From the NCBI GenBank assembly GCA_963792445.1, contig CAWBWO010000016.1, positions 62,001-126,000 of the forward strand: 64,000 bases of DNA, given 5' to 3'. Made by a program: the position numbers and the translations under genes. The DNA comes from Rummeliibacillus sp963792445 (GTDB taxonomy: Bacteria; Bacillota; Bacilli; Bacillales_A; Planococcaceae). Shown in pieces: positions 56,773 through 64,000 of the stretch; within the stretch, counting starts at the first letter, position 1; each line of letters opens with the position of its first letter. The notes beneath the pieces were generated by a model. That model was given only the letters and a program-made list of their open reading frames with translations, ran no database searches and was not told the DNA's origin.

Positions 56773-58119
56773 ATGAACAAGGTAAAACTTGCAACACTTG
56801 GTATTCAGCATTTACTAGCAATGTATGCAGGAGCAATTTTAGTTCCATTAATCATTGGGGGAGCTCTTAAATTCGATTCTACTCAATTAACATATTTAGT
56901 ATCTATTGATATTATGATGTGTGGTATTGCTACTTTATTACAAGTTGCTCGCGGTAAAGTTTTTGGTATCGGATTACCATTAGTTCTTGGATGTACATTT
57001 ACAGCTGTAACACCAATTATTGGAATTGGCACTAAGTATGGTCTAGGAGCGATTTATGGTGCAGTGATCGCATCAGGGTTAATCGTTGTTATTATTTCAG
57101 GCGTTTTCGGTAAATTAGTAAAATTCTTCCCACCAATTGTGACAGGTTGTGTTGTTACGATCATTGGGATTACATTAATTCCAGTCGCTATTAATAATGC
57201 TGGTGGGGGTCAAGGAGCTCCAAACTTTGGCTCTGCCTCTAACATTTCACTTGCTTTTGGTACACTTGTAGCAATTATTTTGTTATATCGCTTTACAAAG
57301 GGATTTGTCCGTTCAATCTCTATTTTAATCGGTCTAGTACTTGGTACCGTTGCAGCAACGTTCATGGGCATGGTTGATTTCACACCAGTTAGTGATGCTG
57401 CATGGGGCCAATTGGTAACACCATTTTATTTTGGGAAACCAGAATTTCACGCTGTACCAATTATTACAATGACATTGGTTGCAATTGTATCGCTTGTCGA
57501 ATCAACAGGTTCTTACTTTGCATTAAGCAATATGACAAATACACCAATTGACGAAAAGGCACTTGCTCGTGGTTATCGTTCAGAAGGTCTTGCTTCTATT
57601 ATTGGTGGTATTTTCAATTCATTCCCTTACACAGCATTTTCTCAAAACGTTGGACTAATGCAAATGACAGGCGTTAAGAATCGTTCAGTTATTTATATTA
57701 CAGGTATCTTACTAGTAGCTTTAGGTTTCTTACCTAAAATTGCTGCTTTAACAACTATAATTCCAACTGCTGTTCTTGGTGGCGCGATGATTGCCATGTT
57801 CGGTATGGTTATTTCACAAGGTATTAAAATGTTGGGTGCTGCTATCCAAGGATCTGAAGGAAATGCGATGATTATCGCTTGTTCAATTGGTATGGGCCTT
57901 GGCGTAACAGTTGTTCCTGATATCTTCAAAGTATTACCAGAAACGGTTCGTATCTTAACAAGTAACGGTATTGTAGCAGGTAGTGTAACGGCAATCGTTT
58001 TGAATATCGTATTTAATATGATTCCGTGGAGACGTGATGTACAAGCCGAAACAGAGTCTGTACAAGAGAAGGAACAAGCAAAAGAAGCTACTCCTAATTT
58101 CACTGAAAAACATGCATAA
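56773..58119 (+). CDS. pbuX: Xanthine permease PbuX
   Basis: Nucleobase:cation symporter-2 family permease of 448 residues with about 13-14 helices. Family motif TCTF region FGIGLPLVLGCTFTAVTPIIG (about 62-82) and the QNVGLMQMTGVKNR block (about 292-305) are present. It follows xpt by 14 bases with AGGAGGCAA and completes the guanine-repressed xanthine uptake and salvage operon. Confidence 0.94.
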   Translation: MNKVKLATLGIQHLLAMYAGAILVPLIIGGALKFDSTQLTYLVSIDIMMCGIATLLQVARGKVFGIGLPLVLGCTFTAVTPIIGIGTKYGLGAIYGAVIASGLIVVIISGVFGKLVKFFPPIVTGCVVTIIGITLIPVAINNAGGGQGAPNFGSASNISLAFGTLVAIILLYRFTKGFVRSISILIGLVLGTVAATFMGMVDFTPVSDAAWGQLVTPFYFGKPEFHAVPIITMTLVAIVSLVESTGSYFALSNMTNTPIDEKALARGYRSEGLASIIGGIFNSFPYTAFSQNVGLMQMTGVKNRSVIYITGILLVALGFLPKIAALTTIIPTAVLGGAMIAMFGMVISQGIKMLGAAIQGSEGNAMIIACSIGMGLGVTVVPDIFKVLPETVRILTSNGIVAGSVTAIVLNIVFNMIPWRRDVQAETESVQEKEQAKEATPNFTEKHA

Positions 58120-58135
58120 ATATTGAAACACAAAA

Positions 58136-58176
58136 CAAAGGTCTCGTCCCATTAAGGATGAGACCTTTGTTATTTT
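58136..58176 (+). terminator. xpt-pbuX terminator
   Basis: Stem AAAGGTCTCGTCC / GGATGAGACCTTT followed by GTTATTTT. Confidence 0.88.
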
Positions 58177-58422
58177 ATAGGTAGTAGATATAACATGCGT
58201 TTCGCGAACTCAATTTTCTAATTCCATTCATATTTCAATCATGAAGTAGATTAATAAATTATTTTTTAAGAAATAAAGTAGTTCAGAAAGCCACATAGAT
58301 ACTAAAATTTAAAGTATTTTAAAAATTAATCCCTAAAAATTAAATTTTGACTTTTTAAAAAATTAATTATATAAATATTCTATCAACTCCCTTAGTAATT
58401 TGACATTTACATATGGGGAGAA
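58177..58422. other. AT-rich intergenic region
   Basis: No gene or structured element recognised; presumably holds the promoter of the catabolic cluster. Confidence 0.4.
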
Positions 58423-58443
58423 ATGAATAAAGGGGGAATTATT

Positions 58444-59301
58444 GTGGAGTTGAAAAATCAAACTATAAATGGAAGCAAGCTAAATTATGCAGATTATCCA
58501 GGAAGCAAGGGGACAATTATTGCTATTCACGGATTAACAGGGAATAACAAGCAAATGCACTATTATGCAGAATTACTTAAAGGAGAATATCGCTTTATCT
58601 CAGTAGATTTAAAGGGAAGAGGAGATAGCGCAGAGGCTCCTGAAAATACTGGCATTAAACAACATGCCGCTGATATTAATCAGTTAATTGATGAATTACA
58701 TATACAAAATCCAATTATTATGGGTTATTCTATGGGCGCTTTTATAGGTGCTACTGTAGCAAGCAAGCGGGATGACGTACAGGCGCTCATTTTACTAGAT
58801 GGTGCTGCAACATGCACTGAACACCAAAGAAATATAGTCCAACCTTCTTTAGGACGATTAAGCAAACAGTATTCTTCTGTCGAAAGCTACTTAGAAGAAA
58901 TTCGTACAATTTACGGTAATCTAGGTGTCACTTGGACTGACCATCTTGAAGATGTCGGAGAATATGAAATCCACCAAGTAGGAGATCATTGGGAAAGTAA
59001 ATCTGATGAAAAAAAGATAACCCAAGATTTTAATAGCTTCTATGAATTTGTACCAAAAAATATACTTTCAAAAGTAGACTGTCCAGTGCTACTTGTCCAT
59101 GCAAAAGGTCAAATAGGTCAAATGCCGCCTCTATTTTATGCTGAGGCATATGAGGATACTAAGAATTATACTAAACATATTGAAACATTTACATCTGAAT
59201 GCAATCATTACACGCTTGTTTTTGAAGAACGCCCTGAAATCAATGCAGTCATTACAGATTTTTTATTGAATATTTCGAAAAAGGACTGGACGCTAATCTG
59301 A
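58444..59301 (+). CDS. Alpha/beta hydrolase
   Basis: Hydrolase of about 285 residues. Oxyanion motif HGLTGNNKQ (29-37), nucleophile elbow GYSMGAF with Ser96, and C-terminal His in CNHYTL. The Asp is probably in the strand before HAKGQIG. GTG 58444 is chosen (AAAGGGGG seven bases before); ATG 58423 is an alternative. It is the first gene of the acyl-CoA cluster, so it may be an esterase, lactonase or thioesterase feeding that pathway, in analogy with enol-lactone hydrolases; this is inference. Confidence 0.78.
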   Translation: MELKNQTINGSKLNYADYPGSKGTIIAIHGLTGNNKQMHYYAELLKGEYRFISVDLKGRGDSAEAPENTGIKQHAADINQLIDELHIQNPIIMGYSMGAFIGATVASKRDDVQALILLDGAATCTEHQRNIVQPSLGRLSKQYSSVESYLEEIRTIYGNLGVTWTDHLEDVGEYEIHQVGDHWESKSDEKKITQDFNSFYEFVPKNILSKVDCPVLLVHAKGQIGQMPPLFYAEAYEDTKNYTKHIETFTSECNHYTLVFEERPEINAVITDFLLNISKKDWTLI

Positions 59302-59395
59302 TTTTATGTAATATTTAAAGTATCAAATTAATATGAAAGCCTATTCGATAGCCATAAAAAAATCACCTTTTTTTATGTAAACTATTGAACTTGTT

Positions 59396-59456
59396 GGCTA
59401 CACCCTTCCTTTTATGTACTTTTTGAATATAAGGAATGGTGTAGCTTTTTATTATT
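59396..59456 (+). terminator. Terminator between hydrolase and CMD-like gene
   Basis: Stem GGCTACACC-TTCCTT / AAGGAA-GGTGTAGC then TTTTTATT. It ends about 20 bases before the next start and could also act as an attenuator. Confidence 0.82.
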
Positions 59457-59473
59457 TTTAAGGGGGAAATCGA

Positions 59474-60196
59474 ATGATTACTAGTACTGGTTTGGAATAT
59501 TTCAAAAATATTTATGACGTTGTGCCTCAATGGGTTCAAAAAATGTATGACTATAACCCAGCAATATTGGATCATTATACAAATTTACGTAGTGAAGCTA
59601 TGAAGGCTGGCACTTTATCTGTAAAAGAAAAAGATACCCTGTTAGTTGGTATGAATGCAGCCCGATTATATGAACGTAGTATGGTTTATCATACAAAAGG
59701 AGCAATTGATGGAGGACTTACTTTACCAGAATTAGTAGAGTACCTACTTGTATCGTATTTATACAATAACGAAAAAGCATTACAAGTTAGTGTAAAATCA
59801 TTTGATTATGCATTGGAGTTATTAGGTATTGAAAAAACTACTCAAATTTTAAAATCTGCATCAGCATTAGAGATTATATCTTACTATAAATCCTATTTGA
59901 AACAAGAGGAAAGAGGCTATATTGAAGAAATAGAAAAGCTTTTCAAAGCTAATGATGAAAACGCTTTATCAAAAAAAATATTAGAGAATGGCTTTGTTTC
60001 TACTCAATTAAAGCATGCATTAATGGTTGGAATTTATACAACTGTACTTCAAAATCAACCAGTTGAAACTTGGACAGTAAAATCGCGAAATATTGGCGTT
60101 TCGGAAGAGCAATTAGCAGAGGTCGGATATATTTGCCTTTTAACAGCAGGCATTCCAGCGTGGTTTGAGATTAGCGATTCTTTGGTTCAGAAATAA
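59474..60196 (+). CDS. Carboxymuconolactone decarboxylase-like protein
   Basis: Protein of 240 residues with two AhpD/CMD-type helical repeats (about 30-115 and 145-230). The redox CxxC of AhpD is absent; the first repeat keeps the conserved His in VYHTKGAIDGGLT. So it is more like a decarboxylase or structural member than a peroxidase partner. The ribosome binding site is AAGGGGG. It stands directly before CoA-transferase genes; the beta-ketoadipate pathway uses CMD, CoA-transferase and thiolase in sequence, which makes a related route possible. Confidence 0.7.
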   Translation: MITSTGLEYFKNIYDVVPQWVQKMYDYNPAILDHYTNLRSEAMKAGTLSVKEKDTLLVGMNAARLYERSMVYHTKGAIDGGLTLPELVEYLLVSYLYNNEKALQVSVKSFDYALELLGIEKTTQILKSASALEIISYYKSYLKQEERGYIEEIEKLFKANDENALSKKILENGFVSTQLKHALMVGIYTTVLQNQPVETWTVKSRNIGVSEEQLAEVGYICLLTAGIPAWFEISDSLVQK

Positions 60197-60214
60197 AGAA
60201 ATGGGGTGTTTAGG

Positions 60215-60901
60215 ATGAAAATTTTCGATACAGCAAAAGAAGCATTAGAGTGTGTAGAAAATAATCAAACAATTATGGTAGGGGGCTTTGGATTAATTGG
60301 TGCACCCTTAACTTTAATCGATGGATTAATCGATAAAGACGTTCAAGGACTAACTGTTATTAGTAATAATCTTGGAGAAAAGGGTAAGGGATTAGGATTG
60401 CTATTAAATCAAAAAAAGATAAAAAAGGCAATAGGATCATATTTTACAAGTAATCGAGATGTTGGTGATGCATTTCAAGCAGGGGAAATTGATCTTCAAT
60501 TGTTGCCACAAGGCACTTTAGCTGAATCAATTAGAGCGGGTGGTGCAGGTATAGGTGGTTACTATACTAAAACAGCAGTAGGAACAAATCTAGCAAAAGG
60601 CAAGGAGACAAAAGTTATTAAAGGTGTTGAATATGTATTTGAGGAAGCAATTCATGCAGATGTCGCAATCATAAGGGCACATAAAGCTGATAAATTAGGC
60701 AATCTAGTCTATTACAAAACGGCTAGAAACTTTAACCCGCTAATGGCAACAGCAGCGGATCATGTCATCGTAGAAGTAGATGAAATTGTGGAATCAGGAC
60801 AATTACCAGCAGAATCTATTGTTACGTCGCATCTATTTGTAGATGGCATTATTTTAGCAAAGAAAGTTTTGACGAAAGAAGGTGTAGTCGAACATGGTTA
60901 A
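60215..60901 (+). CDS. 3-oxoacid CoA-transferase, subunit A
   Basis: Alpha subunit, 228 residues, of a family I CoA-transferase (ScoA/AtoD/PcaI type). It shows MVGGFGLIGAPLTLIDGL (about 22-39), ITVISNN-type TVISNNLGEKGKGLG and GAGIGGYYTKTAVGT. The enzyme moves CoA from succinyl- or acetyl-CoA to a 3-oxoacid. ATG 60215 has GGGG eight bases upstream. It overlaps subunit B by eight bases. Confidence 0.9.
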   Translation: MKIFDTAKEALECVENNQTIMVGGFGLIGAPLTLIDGLIDKDVQGLTVISNNLGEKGKGLGLLLNQKKIKKAIGSYFTSNRDVGDAFQAGEIDLQLLPQGTLAESIRAGGAGIGGYYTKTAVGTNLAKGKETKVIKGVEYVFEEAIHADVAIIRAHKADKLGNLVYYKTARNFNPLMATAADHVIVEVDEIVESGQLPAESIVTSHLFVDGIILAKKVLTKEGVVEHG

Positions 60902-61547
60902 TATACAAAAAACTTTAAGTATTCAAGAACAAATAGCAAAAAGAGCAGCAGAAGAATTAAATACACGTAGCATAGTGAATCTTGGCATCGGTATTCCAAC
61001 ACTAGTAGCAAAATATATTACTCATGGCGAAGTACACTTTCATACTGAAAACGGCTTATTAGGTGTTACAGATGTGGACGATGATCATATCGATCCAAAC
61101 CTTGTAAATGCAGGAAAATTGCCTGTAGGTGAAGAAGTAGGTGCCTCATTCTTCGATAGTGCGGAATCATTTGGGATGATTCGCGGTGGACATGTTGATG
61201 TAGCTATCCTAGGTATCTTACAAGTTAATGAAAGAGGGCAAATTGCTAACTGGGCTGTACCTGGAAAGAATATTATGGGTGTTGGTGGCGCAATGGATTT
61301 GTTAGTAGGGGCAAAAAAAGTTATTGTCACTACTACTCACACTTCAAAAGATGGAAAAAGCAAATTATTAAAAGAATGTACTTATCCAATTACTTCAACT
61401 AGAAATGTAGACATGATTATTACAGATTTAGCAGTGTTCCGAGTTGAAAATGAAACATTACATTTAATTGAATTAATGCCTGGAATTGAATTACAGCAAG
61501 TTATTGATCATACGGAAGCAAACTTTGTAAATGATTTAGAGAAATAG
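60894..61547 (+). CDS. 3-oxoacid CoA-transferase, subunit B
   Basis: Beta subunit, 217 residues. NLGIGIPTLVAKYI (about 30-43) and the catalytic Glu in HTENGLLGV (about 51-59) are visible, as is GGAMDLLVGAKKVIV. It completes the transferase with the upstream subunit; the next gene, a thiolase, would cleave the 3-oxoacyl-CoA product. Substrate (acetoacetate, 3-oxoadipate or another) cannot be fixed. Confidence 0.92.
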   Translation: MVNIQKTLSIQEQIAKRAAEELNTRSIVNLGIGIPTLVAKYITHGEVHFHTENGLLGVTDVDDDHIDPNLVNAGKLPVGEEVGASFFDSAESFGMIRGGHVDVAILGILQVNERGQIANWAVPGKNIMGVGGAMDLLVGAKKVIVTTTHTSKDGKSKLLKECTYPITSTRNVDMIITDLAVFRVENETLHLIELMPGIELQQVIDHTEANFVNDLEK

Positions 61548-61564
61548 ATAGGGGAGAATTTGTT

Positions 61565-62764
61565 ATGTCAATGCCAGAAGTAGTAATAGTTCAAAGCGTA
61601 CGAACAGCTATTGGAAAGCTCGGTGGTGCATTAGCTAATGAGACAGTTGATTCTCTTGCAGCTTCCGTCATGAAGGAAGTAGTAAATAGAGCAGGGATTG
61701 ATCCGGAGAGGATTGATGAAGTCATTCTTGGTCAAGCAAAACAAAGTGCAGATGCATCGAACTTAGCCAGAATTTCGTCATTACGTGCAGGATTTCCAAT
61801 AACAGTTCCAGGATATACTGTGCATCGGCAATGTGGGTCTGGCGTTCAGGCAATTAATAATGCTGCTCAACAAATTCAATTGGGATTAAGTAATGTCGTC
61901 GTGGCTGGTGGTGCAGAATCTATGAGCACTGCTCCATATTATCTTCGTAATGCGAGATTTGGTTATAGAGCAGGTAATGGAATGTTGCTCGATCCAAATA
62001 CAGAAAGTCAAACAGGTTCACAGCCATATGAAGAATATGGATTAACAGATATGGGCACAACAGCTGAGAACTTAGCAGAAAAATACCATATTAGTCGTGA
62101 AGAACAAGATGCGTTTGCACATCGCAGTCAAGAAAAAGTGGATTATGCCATTAAAAACGGTTATTTCGAGGAACAAATTCTCCCATATGAAGTGAAACAA
62201 CGTAAGCAAACAATCGAATTTAAAGTAGATGAACACCCTAGATTATCAAGCATTGAAAAGCTTGCAACATTAAAACCAGTTTTTAAAGAGGGAGGTTCTG
62301 TTACTGCCGGAAACAGTAGTGGTCGTAATGATGGTGCAGCAGCATTATTATTAATGAATCAAAATGAAGCAGTTACATTAGGGTTGCAACCTAAAGCGAG
62401 GATTGTGGCTCAAGCATCTGCAGGAGTTGATCCGAGAATTATGGGAATAGGTCCAGTACCTGCTACTCTTAAAGTCTTAAAACAGGCTAACTTATCTCTG
62501 GATGACATTGATATTATTGAGCTAAATGAAGCTTTTGCTGCACAATCTTTAGCGGTAATCAAAGAATTAGGATTAGATGAAGAACGCATCAATCCTAATG
62601 GTGGCGCGATTGCGATGGGCCACCCAATAGGTGCAACAGGTGCAATTTTAATGACGAAGCTTGTACATGAACTAGAGCGCACAGGTAAACGATATGGCTT
62701 AGTTACACTATGTATTGCGGGTGGGCTTGGAATTGCAACAATTATTGAAAACCTTCAAAGATAA
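61565..62764 (+). CDS. Thiolase (acetyl-CoA acetyltransferase family)
   Basis: Thiolase of 399 residues. Nucleophile Cys90 in VHRQCGSGVQAI, NEAFAAQSLAVIKEL, the His of GHPIGATGAILMTKL and the second Cys in LCIAGGLGIA. The last motif is usually CxGGGQG; here Ala and Leu replace Gly and Gln. It cleaves a 3-oxoacyl-CoA to acetyl-CoA plus a shortened acyl-CoA in degradation. It follows CoA-transferase B by 17 bases with AGGGGAG. Confidence 0.9.
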   Translation: MSMPEVVIVQSVRTAIGKLGGALANETVDSLAASVMKEVVNRAGIDPERIDEVILGQAKQSADASNLARISSLRAGFPITVPGYTVHRQCGSGVQAINNAAQQIQLGLSNVVVAGGAESMSTAPYYLRNARFGYRAGNGMLLDPNTESQTGSQPYEEYGLTDMGTTAENLAEKYHISREEQDAFAHRSQEKVDYAIKNGYFEEQILPYEVKQRKQTIEFKVDEHPRLSSIEKLATLKPVFKEGGSVTAGNSSGRNDGAAALLLMNQNEAVTLGLQPKARIVAQASAGVDPRIMGIGPVPATLKVLKQANLSLDDIDIIELNEAFAAQSLAVIKELGLDEERINPNGGAIAMGHPIGATGAILMTKLVHELERTGKRYGLVTLCIAGGLGIATIIENLQR

Positions 62765-62803
62765 AAAGTGTTGCTCAAATTTTACTTTGGGCAACACTTT
62801 TGC
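62763..62803. terminator. Bidirectional terminator after thiolase gene
   Basis: Stem AAAAGTGTTGCTCAAA / TTGGGCAACACTTTT between convergent genes. Confidence 0.9.
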
Positions 62804-62845
62804 GAATAATAAAGCTTTTTAAGTCCTTTAATAAAGATCTTATTA

Positions 62846-63175
62846 TTAAGCGCCAAGTCCTATTTTTTCCAAATATCGTTTTTGAGCAGATTTTAAGGCT
62901 ACAATAACAGAACCTGTAGAAGGCGCAAAATAATGCGTTTCAATTCGATCAATTAATTTATCCAGATTTGAACTAAAATCGTAGCCAATAATCAATCGTT
63001 TAAAGAAGTTTTGAGCTAGATTAGTGATAAAAGTAAATTCAGCATCAATAATTTTATGAGTTTCAGAATCAATCTCAAGAACGATTCCGGCATGTTTATA
63101 GTTTTCATACATTGCAGTACCTTGTGGCGCTTTGGCATATGCAGTTACTAATATTGAAGATAAAGATTTCATCAT
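62846..63175 (-). CDS. DUF3870 family protein
   Basis: Protein of 109 residues, soluble. The pattern AGIVLEIDSETHKIIDAEFTFIT then FFKRLIIGYDF and IETHYFAPSTGSVIVALKSAQKRYLE fits DUF3870, a family found next to ketone, amide or acyl-CoA degradation genes. No catalytic residues are evident. The start ATG 63175 has GGAGG seven bases upstream. It lies between thiolase and hydroxyacyl-CoA dehydrogenase on the opposite strand. Confidence 0.75.
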   Translation of the reverse strand: MMKSLSSILVTAYAKAPQGTAMYENYKHAGIVLEIDSETHKIIDAEFTFITNLAQNFFKRLIIGYDFSSNLDKLIDRIETHYFAPSTGSVIVALKSAQKRYLEKIGLGA

Positions 63176-63369
63176 ATATAAACCTCCATAAGCAATAGGT
63201 TTTTATGAAATTATATCAGAAAATACTTATTTATTAAAATATAAATAATCGTTGACTCTTTCAGAAAATTAAAATAATATATAAATGTAATATATTTCTT
63301 TTATTATGTGAAATTTTTCTAACAAAAGGCAATTTCTTAACGATGGAATCCACCAATTCCATTTAACTT

Positions 63370-63438
63370 AAGGGACCTAGCTTTCTGTAGAGGATAAGAT
63401 TCTGTCTTATTGTCTTCATTCAGCTGGGTCTTTTTTAC
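63370..63438 (+). terminator. Terminator-like structure in the leader of the 3-hydroxyacyl-CoA dehydrogenase gene
   Basis: GACCTAGCT / AGCTGGGTC (one G-T wobble) encloses an inner hairpin GATAAGA/TCTTAT and is followed by TTTTTT, 25 bases before the ATG. No plus-strand gene precedes it after the thiolase terminator, so it may be a leader attenuator. Confidence 0.6.
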
Positions 63439-63461
63439 TTAATTATGAAAAGGGGGATTAT

Positions 63462-64000
63462 ATGGGGATTGATGATCACATCGCAATTATTGGTGCCGGA
63501 ACAATGGGAAGAGGAATCGCCATCTATTTTTTAAAACAAGGTTGTAAAGTGAAATTAATAGATTATGATCAGGAAAGTTTATTGAAAGCCCAACAAAATA
63601 TACAAGAAAGTTTGCCTTCAGAATGTCATGGTTCATTAGAATTTGCAAATTCATTGAAAAAAGAAGATTCGATAACACTTGTAATTGAAGCAATTCCAGA
63701 AATCTTAGAAGCTAAACAGCTATTGTTTAAAGAGCTTGAAGCCATTGTACCTAAGACTACCATTATTGCATCCAATACATCAGGTATTCCAATCAACCAA
63801 TTGAACGAATCTTTTATACACAAGGATAGATTTCTAGGTATGCACTTTTACATGCCCGCTGAGACAATTCCAGTTGTTGAAGTGATAAAAGGTGACGGTA
63901 CATCGCAAGAGATTATTGATCATGTAATGAATTGGTTAAAGAGAATGAAGAAGATGCCAGTGTATGTCAGAAGGGATATACCAGGTTTTATCGGTAATCG
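63462..64000 (+). CDS. 3-hydroxyacyl-CoA dehydrogenase, 3' end beyond window
   Basis: The first 179 codons of an NAD-dependent dehydrogenase. Rossmann motif IAIIGAGTMGRGIAIYFL at 7-24, VIEAIPEILEAKQLLFKELE, SNTSGIPINQL and GMHFYMPAETIPVVEVI (the HFxxP motif of the family), then PGFIGNR at the edge. The usual full length is about 285-320 residues for a single-domain enzyme. The ribosome binding site is AAAGGGGG. It would oxidise a 3-hydroxyacyl-CoA (or carnitine-like hydroxy acid) to the 3-oxo substrate of the upstream thiolase. Confidence 0.9.
   Translation, partial: MGIDDHIAIIGAGTMGRGIAIYFLKQGCKVKLIDYDQESLLKAQQNIQESLPSECHGSLEFANSLKKEDSITLVIEAIPEILEAKQLLFKELEAIVPKTTIIASNTSGIPINQLNESFIHKDRFLGMHFYMPAETIPVVEVIKGDGTSQEIIDHVMNWLKRMKKMPVYVRRDIPGFIGN

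Overview
The window is a stretch of chromosome from a low-GC, endospore-forming Gram-positive bacterium of the order Bacillales. The family Caryophanaceae/Planococcaceae (Lysinibacillus, Solibacillus, Rummeliibacillus and relatives) fits best, but this is inferred from gene content and the genus is not proven. Support comes from: a glnQ-glnH-glnM-glnP operon in Bacillus order, a YvbH homologue, guanine-type purine and lysine riboswitches with Bacillus-like architecture, BirA-, PerR- and PhoP-type operator sequences, a collagen-like spore-surface protein, and strong AGGAGG-type ribosome binding sites with GTG/TTG starts.

Layout. 0-2.8 kb: 3' part of a 23S rRNA gene, then 5S rRNA and a terminator. 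2.9-13 kb: GntR regulator plus DUF1648 membrane protein, a gutted MMPL exporter, a YtkA-like lipoprotein, an EamA exporter divergent from a YeiL-like Crp/Fnr regulator, a frameshifted GNAT, a PfkB sugar kinase overlapping a small tyrosine-type phosphatase, a DUF421 protein and an Fsr-type MFS exporter. 13-20 kb: SIMPL protein (frameshifted), M48 protease, NAD(P)-binding protein, ankyrin protein, an unrecognised 440-residue protein, AlaX-type editing protein and a DUF6509 protein. 20-24 kb: glnQHMP glutamine ABC importer; its upstream region holds a perfect 15-bp inverted repeat and a dense cluster of DnaA boxes. 25.8-27.5 kb: bioY-bioB under a BirA operator. 27.6-34.4 kb: a probable spore-surface module of two CsxC/SPOCS-like proteins, a small companion, two glycosyltransferase genes and a collagen-like glycoprotein. 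34.5-42 kb: RlmI-type rRNA methyltransferase, a heterodimeric ABC exporter with one degenerate ATP site, an SH3-NlpC/P60 cell-wall hydrolase, an SDR oxidoreductase and an IsdG-type heme oxygenase. 42-52.5 kb: PhoX phosphatase behind a Pho box, a 29-codon small gene, a Cache-GGDEF cyclase, an AEC transporter with a LysR remnant, catalase behind a PerR box, an M20 amidohydrolase and a bacterial nitric oxide synthase. 52.5-58.1 kb: CynX-type MFS, lysine riboswitch-lysP, guanine riboswitch-xpt-pbuX. 58.4-64 kb: an acyl-CoA catabolic cluster (alpha/beta hydrolase, carboxymuconolactone-decarboxylase-like protein, CoA-transferase A and B, thiolase, DUF3870 protein, 3-hydroxyacyl-CoA dehydrogenase cut by the window end).

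A striking property is the number of otherwise healthy genes broken by one- or two-base indels (GNAT, SIMPL, both glycosyltransferases, collagen protein, phoX, GGDEF cyclase, AEC transporter, katA). The downstream frames remain fully conserved, so sequencing or assembly indels are the leading explanation. Only the MMPL exporter (large internal deletion) and the LysR fragment look like real gene decay.

The most unusual non-coding signal is the DnaA-box cluster at 23771-23899, two perfect TTATCCACA boxes plus several near-matches in about 130 bp, outside any dnaA/dnaN context visible here.
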